A stretch of 62,190 nucleotides of DNA from Faecalitalea cylindroides ATCC 27803. Lineage in GTDB: Bacteria > Bacillota_I > Bacilli_A > Erysipelotrichales > Erysipelotrichaceae. Every line of letters starts with the position of its first letter. The stretch's first letter is position 1. The DNA lies in assembly GCF_000469305.1 (NCBI RefSeq), contig NZ_KI271030.1, positions 1 to 62,190 of the forward strand, read 5' to 3'. The notes beneath the pieces were generated by a model. The model worked only from the letters and a program-made list of their open reading frames with translations, made no database searches and was not told the DNA's origin. Below, one piece after another: positions 25,270-33,670 of the stretch. Made by a program: the position numbers and the translations under genes.

Positions 25270-25281
25270 AAAAAACACCTC

Positions 25282-26142
25282 TTATTCTTTCATTCCACCA
25301 ATGCTCATACCCTGAGTGATCTTCTTTTGAACACAAATATAAAGAATCAATGTTGGAATCATTACGATTACCAAACCAGCATACATAACGCCAAAGTTTG
25401 CCTGTGATTTTGCATCTGCCATCAAGTATTTAACACCAACAGCCAATGTTGCATTTTCTTTATCCATAAAAGTAAAGGCGATAACATATTCATTCCAGAA
25501 TGCTAAAAACTGGAACAAGATAACTGTGATGATACTTGGTCTTGCCATTGGAATCATGATTTTTAACATAGTCTTGAAATAACCACAACCATCAATTCGC
25601 GCAGCTTCTTCATACGCTTTAGGCAACGTTTTAAAATATCCTGTTAACAAATAAATTGTAAATGGTAAAGCTGTTGCTGCATAAACAACAGATAGCCAGA
25701 ATTTATTGTTCAAGAAGAAATCAAATCCAAGAGCAATATCCGCATTAAATAACATCAAGAAAATTGGTAATACGATATAGTTAACATTAACAAATAATCC
25801 TGCCATGAACAATCCATTAAAGAATTTTTTGCCCACAAAATCAAATCGTGCCAAAACATAGGAAGCAGGAAGAGCAACAACTAATAAAATAACTAATGAT
25901 AAAGCTGTTACGATTACCGTATTCAATAAGTAATCACCCATTCTTGCCTTTACAAAGGCATCGGCAAAGTTAGACCATAACATCTGTGCAGGAAGATCAA
26001 AAGGATTTCCACTAACCAGTTCCAACTGTGATTTCAAAGATGCCAAGAATACCCATGCGATTGGTACAATGATTGAAATAGCCAATGTGATCAAGGCTAC
26101 ATAAACAAAGATCTTATATATAGGAAAATTACGTTTTTTCAT
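25282..26142 (-). CDS. Sugar ABC transporter permease, MalG type (286 aa)
   Basis: Inner-membrane subunit with six predicted transmembrane helices. It carries the EAA loop that contacts the ATPase (LPKAYEEAARIDGCGYFKTMLKIMIPMARP), typical of the CUT1 family for oligosaccharides. It is paired with the MalF-type gene upstream, 11 bases away. Confidence 0.93.
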   Translation of the reverse strand: MKKRNFPIYKIFVYVALITLAISIIVPIAWVFLASLKSQLELVSGNPFDLPAQMLWSNFADAFVKARMGDYLLNTVIVTALSLVILLVVALPASYVLARFDFVGKKFFNGLFMAGLFVNVNYIVLPIFLMLFNADIALGFDFFLNNKFWLSVVYAATALPFTIYLLTGYFKTLPKAYEEAARIDGCGYFKTMLKIMIPMARPSIITVILFQFLAFWNEYVIAFTFMDKENATLAVGVKYLMADAKSQANFGVMYAGLVIVMIPTLILYICVQKKITQGMSIGGMKE

Positions 26143-26153
26143 AAACCAACCTC

Positions 26154-27035
26154 CTAGTACTGTAGAACTTCACGTTCAGTTACCTTATTTATGATAGCTG
26201 ACAAAGCAAATGAGAAGACGAAGATACATACACCAATTGCCATACCGAATCCATATTTACCGGCAAATGCATTGTTGTACATATAGTTCAAGGCAACTTC
26301 ACTACCTAAATTACCTTCACTTGTCAACTGTACAAACATGAATGATAAGTTGATCGTAGAAATAACGAAGAATGTCAAAGTAGTACGAATATTATCCCAG
26401 ATCAATGGTAAAGTGATCATAAAGAACTGTTTTACTTTACCTGCTCCTTCAAGGCTTGCTGCTTCATATAGGTTTTCTGGAATACTTGTCATACTTGACA
26501 TATACATAACCATATAATAACCAATCGCCTGCCATATTAAAGCAGCAATAATTGAATAGTTAATAATATCCGGATTACCCATCCATTGTTGCTGCAAGAA
26601 ATCAAGTCCAATCATACCAAGGAATGTATTCAAGATACCATTTGTAGGCTGATAGATGGCTGAAAAGATACCTGCAATAACAACAATACTCAAAATATTT
26701 GGAATATAGAAAATAACACGGAAGAAATTCTTTCCAACAAAATTTTCACGTGTTAACAAGGTTGCAAATAAAACCGCCAATATCAATGTTATGATCGTGA
26801 TCAATACGACATAAAGAATTGTATTTTGCATAGCCTCGATAAATCGCATATCGTTAAAAAGAACTTTGAAGTTAAAGAATCCGGCAAATGTTGCTTCACT
26901 GACAAAATTGCTCTTTTTAAAGAATGCGGTCTTAAATACATCAATCGTCGGAATGACCATAAAAATGAATACTAAGATAACTGCCGGTGCTAGACAAGCA
27001 AATACGAAACGACTTTGTGCTTTCTTTTTATTCAT
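26154..27035 (-). CDS. Sugar ABC transporter permease, MalF type (293 aa)
   Basis: CUT1-family permease with about six transmembrane helices and the EAA motif IPENLYEAASLEGAGKVKQFFMITLPLIWD. It lies downstream of the binding-protein gene, separated by a hairpin that probably lowers its expression relative to the binding protein. Confidence 0.93.
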   Translation of the reverse strand: MNKKKAQSRFVFACLAPAVILVFIFMVIPTIDVFKTAFFKKSNFVSEATFAGFFNFKVLFNDMRFIEAMQNTILYVVLITIITLILAVLFATLLTRENFVGKNFFRVIFYIPNILSIVVIAGIFSAIYQPTNGILNTFLGMIGLDFLQQQWMGNPDIINYSIIAALIWQAIGYYMVMYMSSMTSIPENLYEAASLEGAGKVKQFFMITLPLIWDNIRTTLTFFVISTINLSFMFVQLTSEGNLGSEVALNYMYNNAFAGKYGFGMAIGVCIFVFSFALSAIINKVTEREVLQY

Positions 27036-27056
27036 AATTTACCTCCAATCTTTAAA

Positions 27057-27086
27057 AAGCGACGAGCAATAATTTGCTCATCGCTT
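27057..27086 (-). promoter_or_regulatory. Intercistronic hairpin after the binding-protein gene
   Basis: AAGCGACGAGCAA (27057-27069) and TTGCTCATCGCTT (27074-27086) pair with one mismatch and no T run. Such hairpins stabilise the upstream message, giving more binding protein than permease. Confidence 0.7.
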
Positions 27087-27112
27087 CGATTTGTAACTAT
27101 TTTAATGTTTAA

Positions 27113-28441
27113 TTATTCTGCATTTAATTTATTTTCTGATAATTTTACCCAAGCATCAGCCAATGTGCTCTGATATTCATCTGCTGTGATTTCACCAGTA
27201 GCTAAAGAATCAATTGAACCGAATACTGTAGCCGCACGGTCAAAATCAGGTAAATTTTCTGTGTTATATGGAGCAAATGCACCGAATGCTGGAGTTGCTT
27301 CATTGTATACAGAGAAGAATTCTTTTGTATATCCATCTTCCATAGCTGCTACACGATCCATCATATCTGTTGTAGGAACGATGTTTCCACTTTCAGCCAT
27401 GATCTGTACACCTTCATCAGAATAGATAAATTCTAAGAATGCTTTTGCATCATCAACGTTTTTAGCCTGAGCAGGGATCCAAACTTGTTCAGTCATAGAA
27501 CCAACGAAACGTTCTCCACCTTCTTCAAGAGCTGGTAAAGGAAGAAGTCCCCAATGGAAGTCTTCAGGAGTAGTATCAGCCATTTCGTTAACTACCCAGT
27601 CACCATTTGGCATAAACAATGCTTTTCCATCAATTACTGCTTGCTGGTTCATTGTGAAACCATCTTTAGCGTTTGCATTAGATACTGTATCAGCATACAA
27701 GTAATCAGGGCTTACTAATTTACTAATGATATCGATAACTGTTTTTCCTTCTTCAGAATTCCAAACATCTGGTTCATAATTCAAAACGTTGAATAAGAAT
27801 TCTTCACCACCAGCTTCTTTCAATAATGCATTTAATGTATTATCAAAGTAACCATTTGTTGGATAAGTAAACAATGCAATTCCATCTTCTCTAGCCTGAT
27901 CACCTAATGCCCAGAATTCATCCCAAGTTGTTGGAAGTTCATATTTCTTCCCTTCTCCGATCAATTCTGTGTTATAGAAGAATCCAGCTGGAGTTGTCTT
28001 TAATGGCAACAAGTAAGATTTTCCATCACCATAGTACTGTACAATACGGCTATTTGCGTATTCTTCATCAATATTAATATTTTCGATAACGTCGGAAATA
28101 TCCAATACTTCATTTGTGTTTAACTGAGTTTCTGTGTATCCAGAAGGTTGTCCTAAATTGTAATAAACAACATCTGAATATTCACCTTGTGCATTTTCTT
28201 TGTTCAATACATCAGGCAATTCTTTTTCGAAACGAAGTTGAACATCTACATCTGGGTTAGCAGCTTCGAAAGCTTCAGCTAATTTTGTAAATACTTCTTC
28301 TCCGTTTCCTCCAGAGAATGAATCGAATTTAAGAACTCGTTTATCTCCAGAATCTGCATCTTCAGCTGGTGCGCTTGAGCATCCTACCAACATAGATGCT
28401 GCCATCGCAAATGATAGTCCAGCAGTTATAATTTTTTTCAT
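27113..28441 (-). CDS. Sugar ABC transporter substrate-binding lipoprotein (442 aa)
   Basis: Extracellular binding protein of the CUT1 family. It has a signal peptide with lipobox SMLVGC (lipidated Cys21) and an acidic linker, then a two-lobed SBP_bac_1 domain (NPDVDVQLRF, YNLGQPSGYTE, YPTNGYFDNTLNALLKEAGGE, VWIPAQAKNVDDAKAFLEFI). Because the operon ends with a GH112 phosphorylase, the ligand is probably galacto-N-biose or lacto-N-biose; that is inference. It is first in the operon, behind a promoter with a cre-like site. Confidence 0.92.
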   Translation of the reverse strand: MKKIITAGLSFAMAASMLVGCSSAPAEDADSGDKRVLKFDSFSGGNGEEVFTKLAEAFEAANPDVDVQLRFEKELPDVLNKENAQGEYSDVVYYNLGQPSGYTETQLNTNEVLDISDVIENINIDEEYANSRIVQYYGDGKSYLLPLKTTPAGFFYNTELIGEGKKYELPTTWDEFWALGDQAREDGIALFTYPTNGYFDNTLNALLKEAGGEEFLFNVLNYEPDVWNSEEGKTVIDIISKLVSPDYLYADTVSNANAKDGFTMNQQAVIDGKALFMPNGDWVVNEMADTTPEDFHWGLLPLPALEEGGERFVGSMTEQVWIPAQAKNVDDAKAFLEFIYSDEGVQIMAESGNIVPTTDMMDRVAAMEDGYTKEFFSVYNEATPAFGAFAPYNTENLPDFDRAATVFGSIDSLATGEITADEYQSTLADAWVKLSENKLNAE

Positions 28442-28459
28442 ACTCTACCTCCTATAAAT

Positions 28460-28545
28460 TCGTATGAATCTTTTTGACAAATTCAGTATATCGAATTTGT
28501 AAGCGCTTTATCATAATTATATAGTTGTTTATTTTATATATATTG
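28460..28545. promoter_or_regulatory. Divergent importer/regulator promoter with cre-like site
   Basis: TTGTAAGCGCTTTAT at 28497-28511 matches WTGNAANCGNWNNCW with one mismatch. It lies just upstream of TATACT (near 28489 on the minus strand) and in place of a good -35 for the importer operon. The weak -35 suggests activation by the AraC regulator encoded opposite, and the cre site suggests repression by CcpA. Confidence 0.65.
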
Positions 28546-28619
28546 CGATTTTGTTTGTTCTAAACAAAATTGATAAATCAAAGAAAACAATATATAATTA
28601 TGTAGAAAAGGGATTTATT

Positions 28620-29453
28620 ATGAGCACACATCGATTTCAACTTGAACAACTAAATTTTGATAAAACAAGGCCAAAGCTTTTGTACATTACTGAATCTAGT
28701 TTCGACCATGAGTGGAATTCTACTTTACATACACACTTATGTACCGAAATCTTTTATGTAACAAAAGGTCATGGTCTTTTTAGTCTAGACAACAAAACCT
28801 ATCCAGTAAAAGAAGATGATCTAGTCATCGTGAATCCGCTGGTTTCACATACCGAACGAGGTATTGAAAATGTCAATTTTGAATATATCGTTATGGGAAT
28901 CGAAGGGATTACATTTTTTTCTAAAGAACAGGATGAAGAACAAGGCTGCAGTATCGCAAACTATTATGAATATAAACACGAGGTCTTATTCTACTTAAGA
29001 ACGATGTTACTTGAGGTAAAAACAAAAGATGTTGAATATCAATCACTTTGTCAAAATCTTCTGGAAGTCTTGATCATCAATTTAATGCGTCGCGCTCAAA
29101 TTAAACTGGAAGTCTCCCCTGTCAATAAAGCGAATAAAGATTGTGTCTTTATCGAAAAATATATTGACGCACACTTTAAAGAGGATATCACATTAGACAA
29201 ATTAAGTGAACTCACATTTTTAAATAAATACCACATCGTTCATGCCTTTAAACAATATAAAGGTATTTCTCCTATTAGTTATATGATCCAAAAAAGAATA
29301 CACGAAGCTAAGATTCTCTTGTCTACGACCAATTTACAGATTTCTGAAATTTCTTATATTGTCGGATTTACAAGCCAATCTTATTTTGCTCAGGCATTCA
29401 AAAAATCTGTAGGCATCTCTCCCCTTCAATACCGAAAAGATCATAGTAATTAA
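28620..29453 (+). CDS. AraC-family regulator (277 aa)
   Basis: N-terminal cupin-like sugar-sensing domain (HTHLCTEIFYVTKGHGLFSLDNKTYPVKEDDLVIVNP) and C-terminal double HTH (ITLDKLSELTFLNKYHIVHAFKQ... ISEISYIVGFTSQSYFAQAFKKSVGISPLQYR). ATG at 28620 follows AAAGGG. It is divergent from the galacto-N-biose importer operon and is the likely activator of it, as is common for AraC regulators beside CUT1 transporters. Confidence 0.92.
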   Translation: MSTHRFQLEQLNFDKTRPKLLYITESSFDHEWNSTLHTHLCTEIFYVTKGHGLFSLDNKTYPVKEDDLVIVNPLVSHTERGIENVNFEYIVMGIEGITFFSKEQDEEQGCSIANYYEYKHEVLFYLRTMLLEVKTKDVEYQSLCQNLLEVLIINLMRRAQIKLEVSPVNKANKDCVFIEKYIDAHFKEDITLDKLSELTFLNKYHIVHAFKQYKGISPISYMIQKRIHEAKILLSTTNLQISEISYIVGFTSQSYFAQAFKKSVGISPLQYRKDHSN

Positions 29454-29478
29454 GATCTATATTTGATACAATAAGAAC

Positions 29479-30261
29479 ATGACAACAGGATATTTTTTTG
29501 ATATGGATGGCACACTCTATAACAACGCCTTCCATACAATTTCACATAAAACATTTCAAGCTCTATATCAATTAAAGGATCAAAAAGATATGCTCTTTTT
29601 AGCAACCAGCCGTTGTTTAAGAGAACTCGACCACTTGCCACGAGAAATGTATAATTTCCCTTTTGATGCCAAAATCTTAGATGGCGGCGCACTCATCTTA
29701 GATACAAACAATCAAATCATTGAAGACACTCCTATCTCACCTACTTTGATGAAGGAAATCGAAACATATTGTCTTAACAACGATCTTCTTTATCGATACA
29801 GTACAAAAGATGGAAATTATTTTGGCACCAAAGTCAAACAAGCCTTTTATGAATTAGAGTTTTCTTTATATTTAAACACACCAGATTATAAGCCCTATGA
29901 AAATGATATTGCCTATAATGTGCTGATTTGTTATGAAACAAATAAACAAAAAGAAGAAATTTGTCAAATAGCACGTGATTGTGGCATCGTTTTTTATCCA
30001 GAATGTGTTGAGATCCGAGCCAATAACATAGATAAGGCGACTGCGATCCAAAAAATCAAACACCATTTTGAACTTGATCGTATCATCTGCTTTGGTGATG
30101 GAGAAAATGATATTGAAATGATCAAACAAGCGGACATTGGAATCGCAATGAAAAATGGTTGTGATAAAGTAAAAGAAATCGCCGATCATATCACTGACTC
30201 GGTCGATGAAGATGGTATATATACATATCTAGTTAAAGAAAAGCTGGTAAAGGAGGTCTAA
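29479..30261 (+). CDS. HAD-superfamily phosphatase (260 aa)
   Basis: Cof-type hydrolase with motif I FFDMDGTLYNNAFHTIS and motif IV ICFGDGENDIEMIKQADIGIAM. It lies 25 bases after the AraC gene and four before the epimerase gene, so it belongs to the glycan locus; a sugar-phosphate substrate is likely but not shown. The ATG lacks a ribosome binding site, and TACAAT ends six bases before it, suggesting an internal leaderless promoter. Confidence 0.88.
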   Translation: MTTGYFFDMDGTLYNNAFHTISHKTFQALYQLKDQKDMLFLATSRCLRELDHLPREMYNFPFDAKILDGGALILDTNNQIIEDTPISPTLMKEIETYCLNNDLLYRYSTKDGNYFGTKVKQAFYELEFSLYLNTPDYKPYENDIAYNVLICYETNKQKEEICQIARDCGIVFYPECVEIRANNIDKATAIQKIKHHFELDRIICFGDGENDIEMIKQADIGIAMKNGCDKVKEIADHITDSVDEDGIYTYLVKEKLVKEV

Positions 30262-30264
30262 AAT

Positions 30265-31128
30265 ATGCCATTTAAATTAGAAAATGAGTTTTGTCGTTTG
30301 GAAGTAATCCCGGAAGCTGCAGAAATTACTTCTTTTTTCGACAAGACAAATAATGTTGAAATCATGTATCAAGGAGATGAAGGCTGGTCTGGAAGAAACC
30401 CAAGTCTTTTCCCTATCATCGGTAGTACATATTCAAAGTATTATGAAATTCACGGAAAACAATATACGATGAAAAATCATGGCCTTGCCCGTTATGCTAC
30501 ATTTAAAGGGGAACAACTTGAAGACAAATTGATTTTTACATTCTGCTCTGATGAAGAAACTTTAAAACAGTACCCTTTTGATTTTGTGTTTGAAATTGCT
30601 TACTCTCTTGAAGGCAAGACTTTACATATCGACTACACGATCAAAAACACTTCAAAAGAAGATATGCCATATTCATTTGGACTTCATCCTGCTTTTAGAG
30701 TCCCTCAATACAAGAATGAAAAATTTGAAGACTATTCCATTGATTTTGAATTCAATGAAGAAGCTACACAGCTTGTCTTTGATCCAAGTTTTAACGAAAA
30801 CATCAAAGAAAAGAAAGTTCAACTAAATTCATGGAAGTTATCTCGTGAAGATATTAACCATTATGCTACATTGGTATACAAAGATTACAAGAGTTCCTAT
30901 GTAACACTCAGCCATCAAGGTGAACCTCGTCTACGTGTTCACTTCGCCGGATTCCCATACCTGGCTCTTTGGACACATCCTACACCAAGCAACTTCATCT
31001 GCATTGAACCTTGGTATGGACACAGTGATTTTGAAAAAGAAACACCAGATTTCTACCATCGTGAAGGTACGATGATATTAAAACCTGGTGAAGAAACACA
31101 ATTCAGTTATCAAATTGAACTATTCTAA
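30265..31128 (+). CDS. LacX-type aldose 1-epimerase family protein (287 aa)
   Basis: Galactose mutarotase-like beta-sandwich of the LacX group: NPSLFPIIGSTYSKYYEIHGKQYTMKNHGLAR, YSFGLHPAFRVP and CIEPWYGHSDF, which hold the conserved His and Glu/Asp of the active site. Family members interconvert sugar anomers; LacX itself sits in lactose/tagatose operons. An AAAGGAGG precedes the start. The stop codon overlaps the converging maf gene. Confidence 0.88.
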   Translation: MPFKLENEFCRLEVIPEAAEITSFFDKTNNVEIMYQGDEGWSGRNPSLFPIIGSTYSKYYEIHGKQYTMKNHGLARYATFKGEQLEDKLIFTFCSDEETLKQYPFDFVFEIAYSLEGKTLHIDYTIKNTSKEDMPYSFGLHPAFRVPQYKNEKFEDYSIDFEFNEEATQLVFDPSFNENIKEKKVQLNSWKLSREDINHYATLVYKDYKSSYVTLSHQGEPRLRVHFAGFPYLALWTHPTPSNFICIEPWYGHSDFEKETPDFYHREGTMILKPGEETQFSYQIELF

Positions 31129-31685
31129 AGACCCAAGTGGTCTTTTTCTTTTTCTAAAAATTCTTGCACTTTATATTTTGGAAATCCTACAACATTTGAA
31201 TAAGAACCTTCAATACGCTCTACAAAATCCACTTCCTGAATTCCATAAGAACCCGCCTTATCCATACAAGTTCCTTTATTTACATAGTCGTTGATCCTAT
31301 CATCACTTAACTCTTTAAAATAGACTTTTGTCGTAACGACATCAACCACTTCATGATTTGGACTACATAAAGCTACCGCTGTTTTGACTTCATGAACTTT
31401 ACCAGACAGCATTTTCAAAGTTTTAAACGCTTCTGTTTTCGAAGCTGGTTTTTGAAGAATTTGCCCATCATAAACAACGATCGTATCAGCACCAATAATA
31501 CAATCATTATTGTGTTTTTCAAATACTTCCTTTACTTTTGAAAGAGCTACATTCTTCAAAGCTGCATCAATATCCTGACCTTTAAAAACTTCATCTTTTA
31601 AGGCCGGAATCACGCAAAATGTATAACCTAGTTTAGAAAGAATCTCTTTTCTTCTTGGCGATTTAGAGGCTAATATTAAATTCAT
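31125..31685 (-). CDS. maf: Maf nucleoside-triphosphate pyrophosphatase (186 aa)
   Basis: House-cleaning enzyme that hydrolyses non-canonical nucleotides such as dTTP/UTP analogues. Signature LILASKSPRRKEIL at the N-terminus, IIGADTIVVYDG with the catalytic Asp, KPASKTEAFKTLKMLSGK and GSYGIQ.....IEGSYSNVVGFP. The start overlaps the stop of the upstream membrane-protein gene by four bases. Confidence 0.93.
   Translation of the reverse strand: MNLILASKSPRRKEILSKLGYTFCVIPALKDEVFKGQDIDAALKNVALSKVKEVFEKHNNDCIIGADTIVVYDGQILQKPASKTEAFKTLKMLSGKVHEVKTAVALCSPNHEVVDVVTTKVYFKELSDDRINDYVNKGTCMDKAGSYGIQEVDFVERIEGSYSNVVGFPKYKVQEFLEKEKDHLGL
31127..31150 (+). terminator. Terminator inside the end of maf
   Basis: AAAGACC (31127-31133) pairs with GGTCTTT (31139-31145), followed by T-rich sequence. 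It overlaps the stop codons of both converging genes. Confidence 0.8.
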
Positions 31686-32374
31686 TTTCGATCAAATCCT
31701 ATCGGTGCTTTTTTAAATTGATAATATATTGAAAACGCTAATGCAATTGCAACCATCAAAACAAATTCGATGATAATACTAATGACCAGCTGATTAAAAA
31801 TAATCTCAGGCAACATACAGATCATAAAATCAGTACGTGGATCTAACAGCCATAAATCATTAGAGAAGAACACAGTATGAAACCAAGTCCAAAAGCCTGT
31901 AAAATCATATGCGATCCACATTCCAAAAAATAACAATACAATTCCTAAACATATTGAAGCTTGGATCATCCCTTTGCTAAGATAGCTGATCATGAGCTTC
32001 TTTTCTTTTACAAAAAAATAGACCAGGATACCAATCATAAAAACAAAACAAACGATACCCACAGTAATCGCATTTTGATATAGCGCTTTTACATCTACCA
32101 TATGCGTCTTTTCTTTTGTGTTAAACGCTTCAACAGCCTGTCCATTGCGAGTTATCGTAATGTCCATATCCTGTCTTTCATCTTGAATATAATCCAATAA
32201 GACTATAATGCTGTCATTGAGATCTTGATTGGAAACATTTAAATCACTAGCCAATTCCATTTGTTCATAACGAGTTGTATAAAAATCAGGATCCAACGCG
32301 ATTGATTGAATGCTGAAAACGGCAGCACATACAATAAACATTAGACCCCAAATAAAAGAAATGAATGATTTCAT
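31682..32374 (-). CDS. DUF1461 / TIGR01906-type membrane protein (230 aa)
   Basis: About four to five transmembrane segments and the family's motifs HMVDVKALYQ and FHTVFFSNDLWLLDPRTDFMICMLPEIIF. Family members are lipoprotein-associated or maturation-linked membrane proteins in Firmicutes (Lit-like proteins belong to the same superfamily), but a function cannot be assigned here. It sits between pheB and maf with overlapping ends. Confidence 0.8.
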   Translation of the reverse strand: MKSFISFIWGLMFIVCAAVFSIQSIALDPDFYTTRYEQMELASDLNVSNQDLNDSIIVLLDYIQDERQDMDITITRNGQAVEAFNTKEKTHMVDVKALYQNAITVGIVCFVFMIGILVYFFVKEKKLMISYLSKGMIQASICLGIVLLFFGMWIAYDFTGFWTWFHTVFFSNDLWLLDPRTDFMICMLPEIIFNQLVISIIIEFVLMVAIALAFSIYYQFKKAPIGFDRK

Positions 32375-32808
32375 TATTCAACCGCAACCAATTCCGCCTT
32401 ATCAACCATTGGCATAGCTTCCATTAATTTCAACAAAGCTTGAATACTGATTTCTAGATCCGTTATATCTAAAGTCAGTGATAAGTTATGAATACCATTA
32501 ATTGGAATCGTTTGATTGATTGCCAGAACGTTGACCTGTTTTACCGATACTAAAGACAAGACTTTTGACAAAGCTCCCTTTTCATTTTTAATGATCATAG
32601 AAACTACAGCGTTACGGCGTGATTGATCCTGATCAAATGAGAATACTGCATCTTTATATTTATAGAAAGTTCCTCGCGAAATCCCTACTTCTTTAACTGC
32701 TTCTGAGATGCGTTTTGCTTTGCCTGATATCAGTAACGTTCTTGCTTCTATAACTTTTTCAAGAACTTCAGGCAAAATATCACTTGAAACAACAAAGAAC
32801 TTACTCAT
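32374..32808 (-). CDS. pheB: ACT-domain protein, PheB family (144 aa)
   Basis: N-terminal HTH-like segment (KRISEAVKEVGISRGTFYKYKDAVFSF) followed by an ACT domain (VVSMIIKNEKGALSKVLSLVSVKQVNVLAINQTIPINGIHNLSLTL). In Bacillus the homologous gene lies with homoserine dehydrogenase and thrBC, as here with thrB. ACT domains usually sense amino acids, so it may regulate aspartate-family synthesis; that role is inferred. Overlaps thrB by eight bases. Confidence 0.88.
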   Translation of the reverse strand: MSKFFVVSSDILPEVLEKVIEARTLLISGKAKRISEAVKEVGISRGTFYKYKDAVFSFDQDQSRRNAVVSMIIKNEKGALSKVLSLVSVKQVNVLAINQTIPINGIHNLSLTLDITDLEISIQALLKLMEAMPMVDKAELVAVE

Positions 32809-33670
32809 ACTCTATATATGCTCCTTTCGTAGAAATCGATACCTTCTTATAAGACATGCCACAATATTTTACAATCCATTCTTGTAACATGTCCAGCTTT
32901 TTCTCATCTAAACTCATGGCCAGCATCGTACTGCCACTTCCTGAAATCCACATAGCTAAATCAATGCTCTTACAGTAGTCATGAATTTCAGCATATTCCT
33001 TGATGAGTTTACCACGATAGGGTTCATGAAGAAAATCGTGGCATGTCTTAGGAAAGATCAATTCATTTCCACTGGATAAACATTGAACAAAACTTAACGC
33101 ATAACCAACCTGTTTAACGGCATCTTTATAGTCAATGGTCTGTGGTAAAACCTTTCTGGCTTCAGATGTTTGAATCGGATAATCCGGAATCATGGCCAAA
33201 CCTTTAAAGTTTTGACAAGGAATCATCATCATGCGAACATCTCCATCATCCATGAAGCTTGTGCATGCTTGTCCAAATATTGCCGGTGCGACATTATCTG
33301 GATGTCCTTCGATCTCGGTTGCGATTTTTAGCATCTCCATCTTGTTTAATTGACCGTGAAACCATGCATCCGCTGCCATGATACCCGCAACGATACAAGT
33401 TGAACTCGAACCAAGTCCTCTTGATGAAGGTATATCTGTATCGATTTTTAATTTTAAGGTAGGCATATCTACCTTCATATAATCACAAGTTTTTTTAAAT
33501 CCCACGATTACTAGATTGTCTTCATTTTTAAATTCATCTGGGCAGCCTTCAATTACAAACTCTGGATTTGGTTCAAAGTAAAATGTCGCAAACCAATCCA
33601 AAGCCATCCCTAAAGTATCAAACCCAACACAACAATTTGCACTTGTTGCCGGTACCTTTACACAAATCAT
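32801..33670 (-). CDS. thrB: Homoserine kinase (289 aa)
   Basis: GHMP kinase that phosphorylates homoserine before threonine synthase. N-terminal VKVPATSANCCVGFDTLGMALD, ATP loop DIPSSRGLGSSSTCIVAGI and C-terminal WISGSGSTMLAM. The gene overlaps thrC by four bases, so the last two steps of threonine synthesis are coupled. Confidence 0.95.
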   Translation of the reverse strand: MICVKVPATSANCCVGFDTLGMALDWFATFYFEPNPEFVIEGCPDEFKNEDNLVIVGFKKTCDYMKVDMPTLKLKIDTDIPSSRGLGSSSTCIVAGIMAADAWFHGQLNKMEMLKIATEIEGHPDNVAPAIFGQACTSFMDDGDVRMMMIPCQNFKGLAMIPDYPIQTSEARKVLPQTIDYKDAVKQVGYALSFVQCLSSGNELIFPKTCHDFLHEPYRGKLIKEYAEIHDYCKSIDLAMWISGSGSTMLAMSLDEKKLDMLQEWIVKYCGMSYKKVSISTKGAYIEYE

